DNA of 64,000 bases from Tropicibacter naphthalenivorans (GCF_900176475.1 NZ_FWXX01000001.1:682001-746000), one strand, 5' to 3'. Counted from the stretch's first letter, positions 1-8,689 are shown. Translations and numbers: made by a program. Notes: generated by a model from the letters alone, not told the origin.

Positions 1-2
1 CG

Positions 3-152
3 GGGCTGGGCCGCCTGATCTTTCAGTCGATTTCCCAGCGTGACCTGATCGTGGTGGAAAGCGTCGTCATGCTGCTGGTTTTCGCGGTGATCGTGGTGAA
101 TTTCCTCACCGATCTGGCCTATGTGGCCGTCGACCCGAGGCTGCGCCGATGA
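3..152 (+). CDS. ABC transporter permease, DppB type (3' end only)
   Basis: The open frame runs in from the left edge and ends at TGA 150-152, giving the last 49 residues of a membrane protein. One hydrophobic stretch (VVMLLVFAVIVVNFLTDLAY) is followed by VDPRLRR, the usual C-terminal signature of DppB/OppB-type permeases (membrane helix, then D-L-x-Y-x-x-x-D-P-R). The stop overlaps the start of the next permease gene by four bases (ATGA), so the two are translationally coupled. The family call rests on the C-terminal motif and on the neighbours. The substrate cannot be read from this fragment. Confidence 0.8.
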   Translation, partial: GLGRLIFQSISQRDLIVVESVVMLLVFAVIVVNFLTDLAYVAVDPRLRR

Positions 153-961
153 AAAGCCTGACCCTTGGCGCGCTGCTGACCGCGCTGTTCGTGATCGCCG
201 CCGCGCTGTCCTTTCTGTGGACGCCGGGCGACGTCGAGGCCATGAACATCGCCGCAAGGCTGAAACCACCCAGCGCCGAGTACTTGCTCGGCACCGACCA
301 CTTTGGCCGCGATATCCTGAGCCTGATCATGGTGGGCGCGCGCACCTCGATCGCCGTGGCCCTTGTCGCGGTGGGGATCGGCATGGGCGTCGGTGTGCCG
401 CTTGGCCTCGCGGCGGCGGCGACGCGTGGCTCACTGCTGGACGAAACCCTGTCCCGCGCCAACGACCTGATCTTTGCCTTCCCCAGCCTTGTCATCGCGA
501 TCCTCATCACCGCGATCCTCGGCCCCGGCGCGGTCAACGCGATCCTCGCCATCGGCATCTTCAACATCCCCGTCTTTGCCCGCCTGTCGCGCGCCGCCGC
601 CCTGAGCCTATGGAAGCGCGACTTCATCCTCGCCGCGCGCACTTGCGGCAAATCCCGCGCCCGCATCAGCGCCGAGCATATCCTGCCCAATATCGCCAAC
701 CTCTTGATCGTGCAGGGCACCATCCAGTTCAGCCTTGGCATCCTCGCCGAAGCGGGTCTGTCCTATGTCGGTCTTGGCGCGCAGCCGCCGGTGCCGTCCT
801 GGGGGCGGATGCTGGCCGATGCGCAGACCATGGTGGCGCTCGCCCCGCATGTGGCGATCATCCCCGGCGCGGCGATTGTGCTGATGGTGCTGGGGCTGAA
901 CCTGCTGGGCGACGGGCTGCGCGATCACCTTGACCCGCGTTTGCAAAAGGTGCGGGCATGA
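149..961 (+). CDS. ABC transporter permease, DppC type
   Basis: A 270-residue inner-membrane permease of the peptide/nickel/opine transporter family. An N-terminal helix (about 5-25) is followed by the family motif G-T-D-H-F-G-R-D-I-L-S (about 48-58), which marks DppC/OppC subunits, then several further helices. The cytoplasmic coupling loop with E-H-I-L-P-N (about 177-182) docks on the ATPase, and the C-terminus ends in LLGDGLRDHLDPRLQ. The start overlaps the upstream permease stop by four bases and the stop overlaps the next gene by four bases, so this is a tight operon. The substrate-binding protein must lie upstream of the window. Confidence 0.9.
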   Translation: MKSLTLGALLTALFVIAAALSFLWTPGDVEAMNIAARLKPPSAEYLLGTDHFGRDILSLIMVGARTSIAVALVAVGIGMGVGVPLGLAAAATRGSLLDETLSRANDLIFAFPSLVIAILITAILGPGAVNAILAIGIFNIPVFARLSRAAALSLWKRDFILAARTCGKSRARISAEHILPNIANLLIVQGTIQFSLGILAEAGLSYVGLGAQPPVPSWGRMLADAQTMVALAPHVAIIPGAAIVLMVLGLNLLGDGLRDHLDPRLQKVRA

Positions 962-2514
962 GCGTGGTGTCGATCACAGACCTGCGGGTCGAAATCCACG
1001 GCAAGCCGATCCTGAACGGCGTATCGCTGGACATCGCGCCGGGGGAAATCCTCGCGCTGACCGGCGAGAGCGGCTCTGGCAAGTCGATGACCGCCCTTGC
1101 GGTGATGGGGTTGCTGCCCCACGCGGCCAAGGCCTCGGGGCGGATCGACCTTGGCGGGCGGGACCTGCTGACCACGCCTGAGGGTGATCTTTGCGCCATC
1201 CGGGGCCGCGACATCGGCATGATCTTTCAGGAACCGATGACCGCGCTGAACCCCTTGCAGACCATCGGCGCGCAGGTCTCCGAAGTCATCCGCCTGCATG
1301 ATCCGCGCGCCGACGCCACCAAACGCGCCCGCGAGGCGCTGGACAAGGTCGGGCTGGACCTGCCGCTATCGCGCCACCCGCATGAGTTGTCGGGGGGACA
1401 AAGACAGCGCGTGGTGATCGCCATGGCCATCGCCTGCCGCCCCAAGCTGCTGATCGCCGATGAGCCGACCACCGCGCTGGACGTGACGACGCAGGCGCAG
1501 ATTATCGAGCTGCTCCGCGATCTGGTGCGCAGCGAAGGCATGGCCCTCATGATGATCACCCACGATCTGGCGGTGGTGGCCGATATGGCCGACCGCATCG
1601 CGGTGATGCGCGCCGGGGACGTGGTCGAAAGCGCCCCCACCGCGCAGCTCTTTGCCCGGATGCAACACCCTTATACCCGCCAGCTGTTCGAAGCCTCGCG
1701 CCACCGCGCCGACCTGCCGCCCTATACCCCCGCGCCGCCTCTGCTACAGGTGCGCGATGTGCGCCGCAGCTATCCTTTGCCGCGCGCCCATCCCTTTGCC
1801 CGGCGGGGGCAGTTTACCGCCGTCGATGGCGTCAGCTTTGACATCGGCACGGGTGAACGGCTGGGTCTGGTGGGCGAGAGCGGGTGTGGCAAGTCCACCC
1901 TGACGCGGGCGATCCTTGGGCTCGATCCCGTGCAGGGCGGGCAGATCACGCTCGACGGCGTGCCAGTCACCGACCCCGCCGCGCGCCGCAATATGCAGGT
2001 GGTGTTCCAGGATCCCTACAGCAGCTTCAACCCCCGCCACCGCGTCGCGCGCCTGATCACCGAGCCGTTTCACCTGACCGGCGCGCCCACCGATCCGCAA
2101 AAGGCCATCGCCGAAGCGCTGACCGCCGTGGGCCTGCACCCGGACGACCAGCACAAGCACATCCACGCCTTTTCCGGCGGGCAGCGTCAGCGTCTGGCCA
2201 TTGCCCGCGCGCTGATCATCCGCCCCAAGCTGATCGTCTTTGACGAGGCGGTCAGCGCGCTGGACGTGCGGGTGCGCGCGCAGATCCTTGACCTGATGGC
2301 GGACCTCAGCCGGGCCTATGGGCTGACGTATCTCTTTATCAGCCACGATCTGTCGGTCGTGCGCTCGATCACCGACCGCGTGTTGGTCATGCAAAGCGGC
2401 AAGATCGTCGAGGATGGCCCCACGGAGCAGGTCTTTGACGCGCCGAGCCACCCTTATACCCAGCGGCTGCTTGCCGCCGCGCCCCATCTGCCGGAGGCCC
2501 CCGATGCTGCCTGA
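958..2514 (+). CDS. ABC transporter ATP-binding protein, fused DppD-DppF type
   Basis: A 518-residue protein with two complete ATPase domains, as in GsiA-like fused subunits that replace separate DppD and DppF. Domain 1 has Walker A GESGSGKS (about 38-45), signature LSGGQRQR (about 144-151) and Walker B LLIADEPT. Domain 2 has Walker A GESGCGKS (about 307-314), signature FSGGQRQR and Walker B LIVFDEAVSALD. Both domains carry the oligopeptide-type C-terminal H-P-Y-T motif. It powers the two upstream permeases. The start overlaps the permease stop (ATGA) and the 3' end overlaps the aldehyde dehydrogenase start by 11 bases. Confidence 0.92.
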   Translation: MSVVSITDLRVEIHGKPILNGVSLDIAPGEILALTGESGSGKSMTALAVMGLLPHAAKASGRIDLGGRDLLTTPEGDLCAIRGRDIGMIFQEPMTALNPLQTIGAQVSEVIRLHDPRADATKRAREALDKVGLDLPLSRHPHELSGGQRQRVVIAMAIACRPKLLIADEPTTALDVTTQAQIIELLRDLVRSEGMALMMITHDLAVVADMADRIAVMRAGDVVESAPTAQLFARMQHPYTRQLFEASRHRADLPPYTPAPPLLQVRDVRRSYPLPRAHPFARRGQFTAVDGVSFDIGTGERLGLVGESGCGKSTLTRAILGLDPVQGGQITLDGVPVTDPAARRNMQVVFQDPYSSFNPRHRVARLITEPFHLTGAPTDPQKAIAEALTAVGLHPDDQHKHIHAFSGGQRQRLAIARALIIRPKLIVFDEAVSALDVRVRAQILDLMADLSRAYGLTYLFISHDLSVVRSITDRVLVMQSGKIVEDGPTEQVFDAPSHPYTQRLLAAAPHLPEAPDAA

Positions 2515-3940
2515 TTTGCCCTTTGACCCGTCCTGTGTCCTGATCGGAGGCGAATGGCGCGCAACCCCCGAGGTTTTGTCCTTGGGCAACCCCTCCACCG
2601 GCGGGCCGCTGGCGCAGATCGCCCGCGGCACGGCGAGGGACGTGGACGCGGCAGTCACGGCGGCGCGCGGCGCTTTGGACGGCGACTGGGGGCGCGTGCC
2701 TGCCGCCGAGCGCGGGCGTATCCTGACGCGCCTCGGGCAGTTGGTGCTGGAGCATCAAGAGGTCTTGACCACGCTAGAGGCCTTGGACGTGGGCAAACCG
2801 CTGGCCCAGGCGCGGGCGGACGTGCTGGCCTTGGCGCGCTATGCCGAGTTCTACGGTGGCGCGGCGGACAAGGTGCACGGCCAGACGATCCCCTATCTGG
2901 ACGGCTACACGGTTTATACTATGCGCGAGCCGCATGGGGTGACGGGCCATATCGTGCCGTGGAACTACCCGATGCAGATCATTGGCCGCTCGGTCGGGGC
3001 GGCGCTGACCATGGGCAACGCCTGCGTGCTGAAACCCGCCGAGGATGCCTGTTTGACCGCGCTCTATTTCGCATGGCTCGCTGGTGAGGCGGGCCTGCCT
3101 GCGGGCGCGCTGAACGTGGTGCCGGGGCTGGGGTCCGAGGCTGGCGCAGCGCTCTCTGCCCATCCCGGCATCCAACACCTGAGCTTTACCGGATCGGTCG
3201 CTACGGGCGCGGCTGTGCAGATCGCCGCCGGGGCCAACGTGGTGCCAGTGACGCTGGAGCTGGGCGGGAAATCCCCGCAGGTGGTCTTTGACGACGCCGA
3301 TCTGGACGCCGCGCTGCCCTTCCTCGTGAACGCGGGCCTGCAAAACGCTGGACAGACCTGTTCGGCCTCCTCGCGCATCCTCGTACAGCGCGGGGTCTAT
3401 GACACGGTCGCCCGCCGCATGGCCGAGGCTTACCGCGCCAAGACCATCGGCCCGGCGCTGGACAACCCCGACATCGGCCCGCTGATCAATGCGACGCAAA
3501 AGGCGCGGGTCGAGGGGTTCCTCGCCAAGGGCCACGACCTGGAGATGCTGGCGCAGGCGACACCCCCGCTCTCCCAAGGCCACTACGTCCCCGCCACGCT
3601 GTTCGGCAATGTGCCGCCGCAGCACCCGCTGGCGCAGGACGAGATCTTTGGCCCGGTGCAATGCCTGATCCCCTTCGAAACCGAGGAAGAGGCGGTGCAG
3701 ATCGCCAACGGGACAGACTATGGCCTCGTCGCCTCGGTCTGGACCCGCGACGGCGCGCGGCAGATGCGGCTGGCGAAACGGCTGCGCGCGGGACAGGTGT
3801 TCGTGAACAATTACGGCGCGGGGGGCGGGGTCGAATTGCCGTTCGGCGGGCACGGGAAATCGGGACATGGCCGGGAAAAGGGCTTTGAGGCGCTCTATGG
3901 ATTTTCCACGCTCAAAACCGTCGCGGCCTTCCATGGGTAA
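2504..3940 (+). CDS. NAD(P)-dependent aldehyde dehydrogenase
   Basis: A 478-residue ALDH-superfamily enzyme of usual length that oxidises an aldehyde to a carboxylate. Visible motifs are the cofactor-binding PWNYP (about 152-156), the FTGS loop (228-231), the catalytic-base region LELGGKSP with Glu252, and the nucleophile region NAGQTCSASS with Cys286. The ATG at 2504 is preferred over in-frame starts further upstream because those would overlap the transporter ATPase by about 100 bases, whereas this one overlaps by 11. It most resembles betaine-aldehyde or gamma-aminobutyraldehyde dehydrogenases, but the substrate cannot be assigned. It is probably cotranscribed with the transporter. Confidence 0.88.
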   Translation: MLPDLPFDPSCVLIGGEWRATPEVLSLGNPSTGGPLAQIARGTARDVDAAVTAARGALDGDWGRVPAAERGRILTRLGQLVLEHQEVLTTLEALDVGKPLAQARADVLALARYAEFYGGAADKVHGQTIPYLDGYTVYTMREPHGVTGHIVPWNYPMQIIGRSVGAALTMGNACVLKPAEDACLTALYFAWLAGEAGLPAGALNVVPGLGSEAGAALSAHPGIQHLSFTGSVATGAAVQIAAGANVVPVTLELGGKSPQVVFDDADLDAALPFLVNAGLQNAGQTCSASSRILVQRGVYDTVARRMAEAYRAKTIGPALDNPDIGPLINATQKARVEGFLAKGHDLEMLAQATPPLSQGHYVPATLFGNVPPQHPLAQDEIFGPVQCLIPFETEEEAVQIANGTDYGLVASVWTRDGARQMRLAKRLRAGQVFVNNYGAGGGVELPFGGHGKSGHGREKGFEALYGFSTLKTVAAFHG

Positions 3941-3947
3941 CCGGGGC

Positions 3948-3992
3948 CAAATTCCTTTGAAGGAATTTGCAAATTTCTTACCAAGAAATTTG
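3948..3992. repeat. Two tandem AT-rich palindromes
   Basis: Two back-to-back hairpin-forming palindromes, each with 10-bp arms. The first is CAAATTCCTT / AAGGAATTTG with a 2-base centre (3948-3969). The second is CAAATTTCTT / AAGAAATTTG with a 3-base centre (3970-3992). They follow the aldehyde dehydrogenase stop by 7 bases in otherwise GC-rich DNA. They could act as a terminator or mRNA-stabilising element, or be a dispersed intergenic repeat. There is no clear T-run after them. Confidence 0.6.
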
Positions 3993-4010
3993 ACCCGCCC
4001 AGACGCGCCG

Positions 4011-4024
4011 TTTGGTATACCAAA
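4011..4024. promoter_or_regulatory. Palindromic operator candidate TTTGGTATACCAAA
   Basis: A perfect 14-bp palindrome 55 bases upstream of the first short-chain dehydrogenase start. Its core GGTATACC is the operator type used by GntR/FadR-class regulators such as UxuR (consensus close to TTGGTATACCAA). It would control the SDR-SDR-amidase genes. The cognate regulator is not adjacent; a GntR protein is encoded at 58620 but no link is shown. Confidence 0.55.
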
Positions 4025-4078
4025 TCCGCTTGCTCTTGCCGCGCGCCCGGCGCACCATCGCGGCGGGAGGAGACAACC

Positions 4079-4807
4079 ATGAGATTTGAAAACCGCAAGG
4101 CCATCGTCACCGGCGGCGCATCCGGCATCGGAGCGGCCATCGCCCAGCGCCTCGCCAGCGAGGGCGCGCAGGTCACCGTCTGGGACATCAACCCCGCCGC
4201 CCTGGAGGCCATGCAAGGCCCGTTCATCACCGGCCAACAGGTGGATGTCACCGACGCGGCGCAGGTTGGGGCCGCCATGGACGCCGCCGCCGAGGCCATG
4301 GGCGGGCTCGACACCCTTGTCTGTTCCGCTGGCATCACCGGCCCCAACACCACCGTGATCGACTATCCGGTGGACGACTGGCACCGCGTGTTGAACCTCA
4401 ACATCAACGGCGTGTTTTACTGCAACAAGCACGCGGCGCGGATCATGCGCCCGCACGGCTTTGGGCGGATCGTCAACTTCGCCTCGATCGCAGGCAAAGA
4501 GGGCAACCCCAACGCCAGCGCCTATTCCACCTCCAAGGCCGCCGTCATCGGTCTGACCAAGTCACTGGGCAAGGAGCTGTGCGACACCCAGATCACCGTC
4601 AACGCCGTCGCTCCCGCCGTGGTCGAAAGCCCGATCCTTGCGCAGATGACGCCCGAGTTCATCGACTACATGAAATCCAAGATCCCCATGGGCCGCTTCG
4701 GCACCGTGGAGGAAATCGCCTCAATGGTCTGCTGGCTGGCCAGCGCCGAGGCCAGTTTCACCACCGCTGCGGTCTTTGACCAGTCCGGCGGGCGCGCGAC
4801 ATACTAG
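4079..4807 (+). CDS. Short-chain dehydrogenase/reductase (SDR)
   Basis: A 242-residue classical SDR that oxidises or reduces an alcohol/ketone with NAD(P). The cofactor motif TGGASGIG is at 11-18, the CSAG turn near 82-85, and the catalytic Ser136, Tyr149 and Lys153 (AYSTSK) are all present. The start ATG follows a strong ribosome site (GGGAGGAGA, about 6 bases away). It lies 13 bases upstream of a second SDR with the same direction. It probably works with the adjacent aldehyde dehydrogenase in one catabolic route; the substrate is unknown. Confidence 0.88.
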   Translation: MRFENRKAIVTGGASGIGAAIAQRLASEGAQVTVWDINPAALEAMQGPFITGQQVDVTDAAQVGAAMDAAAEAMGGLDTLVCSAGITGPNTTVIDYPVDDWHRVLNLNINGVFYCNKHAARIMRPHGFGRIVNFASIAGKEGNPNASAYSTSKAAVIGLTKSLGKELCDTQITVNAVAPAVVESPILAQMTPEFIDYMKSKIPMGRFGTVEEIASMVCWLASAEASFTTAAVFDQSGGRATY

Positions 4808-4820
4808 AGGGGAGAGTGAC

Positions 4821-5564
4821 ATGAGACTGAAAGGCAAGCGGGCCATCGTGACGGGTGCAGGGTCGGGCTTTGGCGCAGGGATAGCGCGGCGGTTTCTGGC
4901 CGAGGGGGCGCAGGTCTTGCTGGCCGATCTCAACCATGACGCCGCTTTGTCGGTCGTGGAGGAAGCCGGCGGCGGCGTGGCTTTCCGCGCCGACGTCTCG
5001 AACGCGCAGGACACCGACCGGATGATCGCCGAGGCCCAAGAGCAGTTCGGCGGCGTCGATATCCTCGTGAACAACGCCGGTTGCACCCATCTGCCCGCCT
5101 TTATGGAGGACGTCAACGAAGAGGACTTCGACCGCGTCTGGGCCGTCAACTGCAAGTCGATCTACCTTGGGGCGCGCACCTTGGTGCCGATCTTCAAGGA
5201 TCAGGGCGCTGGGACGATCCTCAACATCTCGTCCACGGCGGGGCTGTCGCCGCGCCCCAAGCTGAACTGGTACAACGCCTCCAAGGGCTGGGTGAACACC
5301 GCGACCAAGGCGATGGCGGTCGAACTCGCCCCCTTTGGCATCCGCGTCAATGCGCTGAACCCCGTGGCCGGGGACACGCCCCTGCTCGCCAGTTTCATGG
5401 GCGAAGACACGCCGGAGATGCGCGCCAAGTTCCTCTCGACCATCCCCTTGGGCCGCTTTTCCACCCCCGAGGACATGGCCAACGCCGCCTTGTACCTGTG
5501 CTCGGACGAGGCCAGCATGGTGACCGGCGTCTGCATGGAAGTGGACGGCGGGCGCTGCATCTAA
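4821..5564 (+). CDS. Short-chain dehydrogenase/reductase (SDR), second copy
   Basis: A 247-residue classical SDR with cofactor motif TGAGSGFG (11-18), NNAG (84-87), and catalytic Ser138, Tyr151 and Lys155 (WYNASK). The ATG at 4821 was chosen over an upstream in-frame start because it follows a good ribosome site (GAGGGGAGAG) and aligns with the normal SDR N-terminus (MRLKGKRAIVTG). It is clearly distinct in sequence from the preceding SDR, so this is not a recent duplication. Two SDRs with an aldehyde dehydrogenase suggest sequential oxidation steps. Confidence 0.88.
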   Translation: MRLKGKRAIVTGAGSGFGAGIARRFLAEGAQVLLADLNHDAALSVVEEAGGGVAFRADVSNAQDTDRMIAEAQEQFGGVDILVNNAGCTHLPAFMEDVNEEDFDRVWAVNCKSIYLGARTLVPIFKDQGAGTILNISSTAGLSPRPKLNWYNASKGWVNTATKAMAVELAPFGIRVNALNPVAGDTPLLASFMGEDTPEMRAKFLSTIPLGRFSTPEDMANAALYLCSDEASMVTGVCMEVDGGRCI

Positions 5565-5588
5565 ACCGCCAGTCAAAGGAGCATCGCG

Positions 5589-6590
5589 ATGAAGCCCGGA
5601 CCCCAGAACCTGATTACCGACGTGGCGGGCCTGCACGTGGGCAACGCGCAGGATGACAGGATCAAGAGCGGGGTGACCGTGCTGACCGCCGATGCGCCTT
5701 TTACGGCGTCGGTGGCGGTGCACGGCGGCGCGCCCGGCACGCGCGAGACCGACCTGCTCTCCCCCGACAAAAGCGCCCCCGGCGTCGATGCGCTGGTGCT
5801 GTCGGGGGGCAGCGCCTTTGGGCTCGCGGCGGCGCAGGGCGTGATGGACGCTTTGCACGCGCAGGGGCGCGGCTTTCCGGTGTTCTCGGCGCGGGTGCCG
5901 ATTGTGCCTGCGGCGATCATCTTTGACCTGCTGAACGGCGGCGACAAGGCGTGGGGCGACAACCCCTACCCGGCGCTTGGGGCACGGGCTTTGACGGATG
6001 CCTCTGGCGATTTCGCGCTTGGCAGCGTTGGCGCAGGCACCGGTGCGCAGACGGCGCAGCATAAGGGCGGGCTTGGGTCCGCCTCCTTGGTCTTGGACGA
6101 TGGCACCACCGTGGGCGCCTTGGTCGCTGTGAACCCCATGGGCAGCGTCACGACGCCCTCGGGGCGGCACTTCTGGGCCGCGCCCTTTGAGCTGGACGCA
6201 GAGTACGGTGCCTTGGGTCCGGACCCCGCCCCCTCGATCCACCTTCCGCACAGCCGCAAGGTGCCCGCCATGGCGCAGCAGGGCAACACAACCATCGCCA
6301 TCGTCGCCACGGACGCCTGCCTCGACAAGGCGCAGTGTCACCGTATGGCGGTCGCCGCACATGACGGCCTCGCCCGCGCGATCCTGCCCGCGCATAGCCC
6401 GATGGACGGAGACCTCGTCTTTGCCGCCGCCACGGGTGCGCGCGAATTGATCGACCCGCACACCCAGCTGGCGATGATCGGCCATGCCGCGAGCCTGTGC
6501 CTGTCGCGCGCCATCGCCCGCGCCGTGTGGGAGGCAACGCCTGCACCGGGGGACACCCTGCCAACGCTGCGGAGCGAGCTGGGATTGTAG
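5589..6590 (+). CDS. P1-family N-terminal-nucleophile amidase/aminopeptidase (DmpA/NylC-like)
   Basis: A 333-residue member of peptidase family S58/P1, the group of DmpA, beta-peptidyl aminopeptidases and the nylon-oligomer hydrolase NylC. These enzymes cut themselves into two subunits, and the new N-terminal residue becomes the nucleophile. The N-terminus ITDVAGLHVGNAQDD and the SGGSAFGLAAAQGVMD segment (72-88) are family hallmarks. The expected cleavage is between Asn233 and Thr234 in GNTTIAIVATDA, giving a Thr nucleophile as in NylC. It is the last gene of the cluster, 24 bases after the second SDR. An intracellular amidase acting on an imported compound is a reasonable inference. Confidence 0.85.
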   Translation: MKPGPQNLITDVAGLHVGNAQDDRIKSGVTVLTADAPFTASVAVHGGAPGTRETDLLSPDKSAPGVDALVLSGGSAFGLAAAQGVMDALHAQGRGFPVFSARVPIVPAAIIFDLLNGGDKAWGDNPYPALGARALTDASGDFALGSVGAGTGAQTAQHKGGLGSASLVLDDGTTVGALVAVNPMGSVTTPSGRHFWAAPFELDAEYGALGPDPAPSIHLPHSRKVPAMAQQGNTTIAIVATDACLDKAQCHRMAVAAHDGLARAILPAHSPMDGDLVFAAATGARELIDPHTQLAMIGHAASLCLSRAIARAVWEATPAPGDTLPTLRSELGL

Positions 6591-6654
6591 CGCAGGAAAC
6601 TTTTCTCCGCCGGGCGACGTTAACCCTTTGACGTTTCCAACGACCGGAGTTCCC

Positions 6655-7242
6655 ATGAAACCGCTGATCCTTGCCCTGTGCCTGACCGCCCCGTTTGCCG
6701 TAGATGCCCAAGAACTGCGCAGCCCCGACGCCTTTGCCGACATCGCAGAGGACGACGCCCGCGCCGCCGCGCTGTTTGACGAAATGGCCAAGGTGCTGAC
6801 CCACCCGCGCTGTCTGAACTGTCACCCGGTGGGGGATCGGCCCACGCAGGGCGACGACATGCACCCGCATATGCCGCCCATCGTCCGAGGCGAAAACGGC
6901 TTTGGCCCGGCGGGGGTCAGTTGCTCGACCTGCCATGGCACGGAAAACCGCGATTTCCTGATCTCTCCCGGTGGCATTCCGGGTCATGAGCCCTGGCACC
7001 TCGCGCCGGTCAGCATGGGCTGGCAGGGTCTGAGCAACGCCGAAATCTGCGCCCAAATCAAGGATCCGGCTCGCAATGGCGACCGCACCCTAGAGGACAT
7101 CTACACCCATAACGCCACCGACGGGCTGGTCGGTTGGGGCTGGACCCCCGGCGCGGGCCGCACCCCTGCCCCCGGCTCTCAGGAACAGTTCGGCGCGCTC
7201 ACCCGTGCGTGGATCGACAGCGGCGCGGCCTGCCCGACGTAA
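6655..7242 (+). CDS. Secreted protein with two CxxCH haem-binding motifs
   Basis: A 195-residue protein with a signal peptide (MKPLILALCLTAPFAVDA, cleavage after about 18). Two c-type haem motifs, CLNCH (53-57) and CSTCH (90-94), are 32 residues apart. A small periplasmic dihaem cytochrome is the simplest reading. Several His and Met residues (H70, H72, M73) and later GWGWTPG could serve as ligands or partner surface. I chose the ATG at 6655 because it begins the signal peptide; the longer in-frame extension overlaps the previous gene. The electron partner is unknown, and it ends convergently 1 base from the next gene. Confidence 0.7.
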   Translation: MKPLILALCLTAPFAVDAQELRSPDAFADIAEDDARAAALFDEMAKVLTHPRCLNCHPVGDRPTQGDDMHPHMPPIVRGENGFGPAGVSCSTCHGTENRDFLISPGGIPGHEPWHLAPVSMGWQGLSNAEICAQIKDPARNGDRTLEDIYTHNATDGLVGWGWTPGAGRTPAPGSQEQFGALTRAWIDSGAACPT

Positions 7243-7243
7243 G

Positions 7244-8029
7244 CTAGCGCAGCTTGGGCGGCTGATCCGGGTCGGACCCCGGCGCGATCTGCTCGTATTT
7301 GCGGGGGGCTTCGGGTTCTGGCAGGTCAAAGCGCAAGGCCACCCCCGCCAATTGCGCCGCCAGCGGGTCGCTGTCCGCGAGGAACGTCACGTCCAAAGCG
7401 CCCGCGTCGAGGCCAGAGAACACCAAGGCTTCGTTGACCGCCTTGGCCAGCGCGCCTTCGGCCCCCGGCACCGCGCCGGTGATGCCAAGCAGATGCCCGC
7501 GCGCGCCGCCCTCATAGGTGACTTCGGCGAGGTAGGCCTTGCGCGCCAAGCCCGCAGCCAATGCGAGTTTGCTGTCCAAGGCGGTGATCAGCACCTCAGG
7601 CACACGCGGCGCGCCAAAGGTTTCGGGGCGCGCCTCGGCCTGCTCAGGCGCTTGGCCCAAAGTCTCGACCAGCCAACCCATCGCCTCGGGCGGCAGCAAT
7701 TGCGCCGAGGGGGCGACCTCGATGTTCAGCGCCAGACCGATGCCCTGCGCCGCCAGCATCCCCGCCAAGGCCCGCCCCGACAGAGCCACATAAGGCACGG
7801 GACGCCCGGCAAAGGCGGCCAGACGCTCTTCGAGATCGAAGGCAAGGACAAACGACGCATCCTCGACCTCGAACACCTCGGGCGAGATGTTCTGGCCATC
7901 GGCCTCTTCGGTCAGCATCAGGAACAGCTCGGCGCTGGCCAGCCGGTCGTAAAACCGCAGACGCGCGGTGTCGTCCTGCGGGGCGTCGTCCATCGCCGCA
8001 AAGGCGGTATCCAGCGGGGTTTGCGTCAT
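7244..8029 (-). CDS. SseB-family protein
   Basis: A 261-residue soluble protein with an N-terminal region (RFYDRLASAELFLMLTEEADG, about 24-44) typical of the SseB N-terminal domain. This is followed by a serine-enhancing-type C-terminal half without recognisable catalytic residues. The start ATG at 8029 overlaps the stop of the upstream glycosylase-like gene by four bases (ATGA), so the two are cotranslated. The family's molecular role is poorly defined. Starts further upstream are only extensions of open frame through the neighbour. Confidence 0.75.
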   Translation of the reverse strand: MTQTPLDTAFAAMDDAPQDDTARLRFYDRLASAELFLMLTEEADGQNISPEVFEVEDASFVLAFDLEERLAAFAGRPVPYVALSGRALAGMLAAQGIGLALNIEVAPSAQLLPPEAMGWLVETLGQAPEQAEARPETFGAPRVPEVLITALDSKLALAAGLARKAYLAEVTYEGGARGHLLGITGAVPGAEGALAKAVNEALVFSGLDAGALDVTFLADSDPLAAQLAGVALRFDLPEPEAPRKYEQIAPGSDPDQPPKLR

Positions 8030-8604
8030 GTCAGTACCTCGGCGACACGGGCGCGCAGGACAGGCAAGAGCGCCTCCTCGAACCACGGATTGCGTTTGAG
8101 CCAAGCCGTATTGCGCCAAGACGGATGCGGCAAGGGGATCAGGCGCGGAAAATGCGTGCGCCAGCCGGCAACCGTGTCCGTGACGCCGGTTTTCACGCCC
8201 AAATGCCACTTTTGCGCGTAGCCGCCGATCATCAGCGTCAAAGCGATGTTGGGAAAAGCGGCCAAAGCCTGCGCCCGCCACGTGCGCGCACAAATCGGCG
8301 GCGGCGGCAGGTCCGCGCCTTTGCGATAGCCGGGAAAGCAAAAGGCCATGGGCACAATCGCCACCTTATCCGCGTCGTAAAAGGCCACCTCGTCCAGCCC
8401 CAGCCAGTCGCGCAACCGATCCCCCGAGGGGTCAAGGAACGGCGTGCTGGACTGATGCGCGCGCATCCCCGGCGCCTGAGAGGCGATCAACAGCCGCGCG
8501 GACGGGGTGCCCTGAAGGATCGGATTGGGCCGGTGACGCGTTTCCGTTGCGGCAAAGCGATCGGCGCACAGGCGGCAGGCCTTGATCTGGGATACGATCT
8601 CCAT
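8026..8604 (-). CDS. Uracil-DNA glycosylase superfamily protein
   Basis: A 192-residue protein related to the uracil-DNA-glycosylase fold. The N-terminal CRLCADR resembles the first half of the iron-sulfur ligand set of family 4/5 enzymes. Motif 1 is replaced by LLIASQAPGMRAHQSSTPFLDPSGDRLR (about 39-66), and the C-terminal motif is PLPHPSWRNTAWLKRNPWFE (about 158-177), matching the glycosylase H-P-S loop. Only one clear Cys pair is present, so a complete 4Fe-4S cluster is doubtful. A DNA-repair role is inferred from the family only. It is the first gene of a two-gene minus-strand operon. Confidence 0.75.
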   Translation of the reverse strand: MEIVSQIKACRLCADRFAATETRHRPNPILQGTPSARLLIASQAPGMRAHQSSTPFLDPSGDRLRDWLGLDEVAFYDADKVAIVPMAFCFPGYRKGADLPPPPICARTWRAQALAAFPNIALTLMIGGYAQKWHLGVKTGVTDTVAGWRTHFPRLIPLPHPSWRNTAWLKRNPWFEEALLPVLRARVAEVLT

Positions 8605-8689
8605 GCCGCCTAGATTGGTTAACTGCCGTTAACATGCAAGGCATCTCGGCGCTCACTGTTTCGTCACCTCACGCCCTGTCGCGCTCGCG

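Noticed and set aside
2414-2503. Upstream start for the aldehyde dehydrogenase
   Set aside because: It would overlap the transporter ATPase by about 100 bases and adds residues absent from the family.
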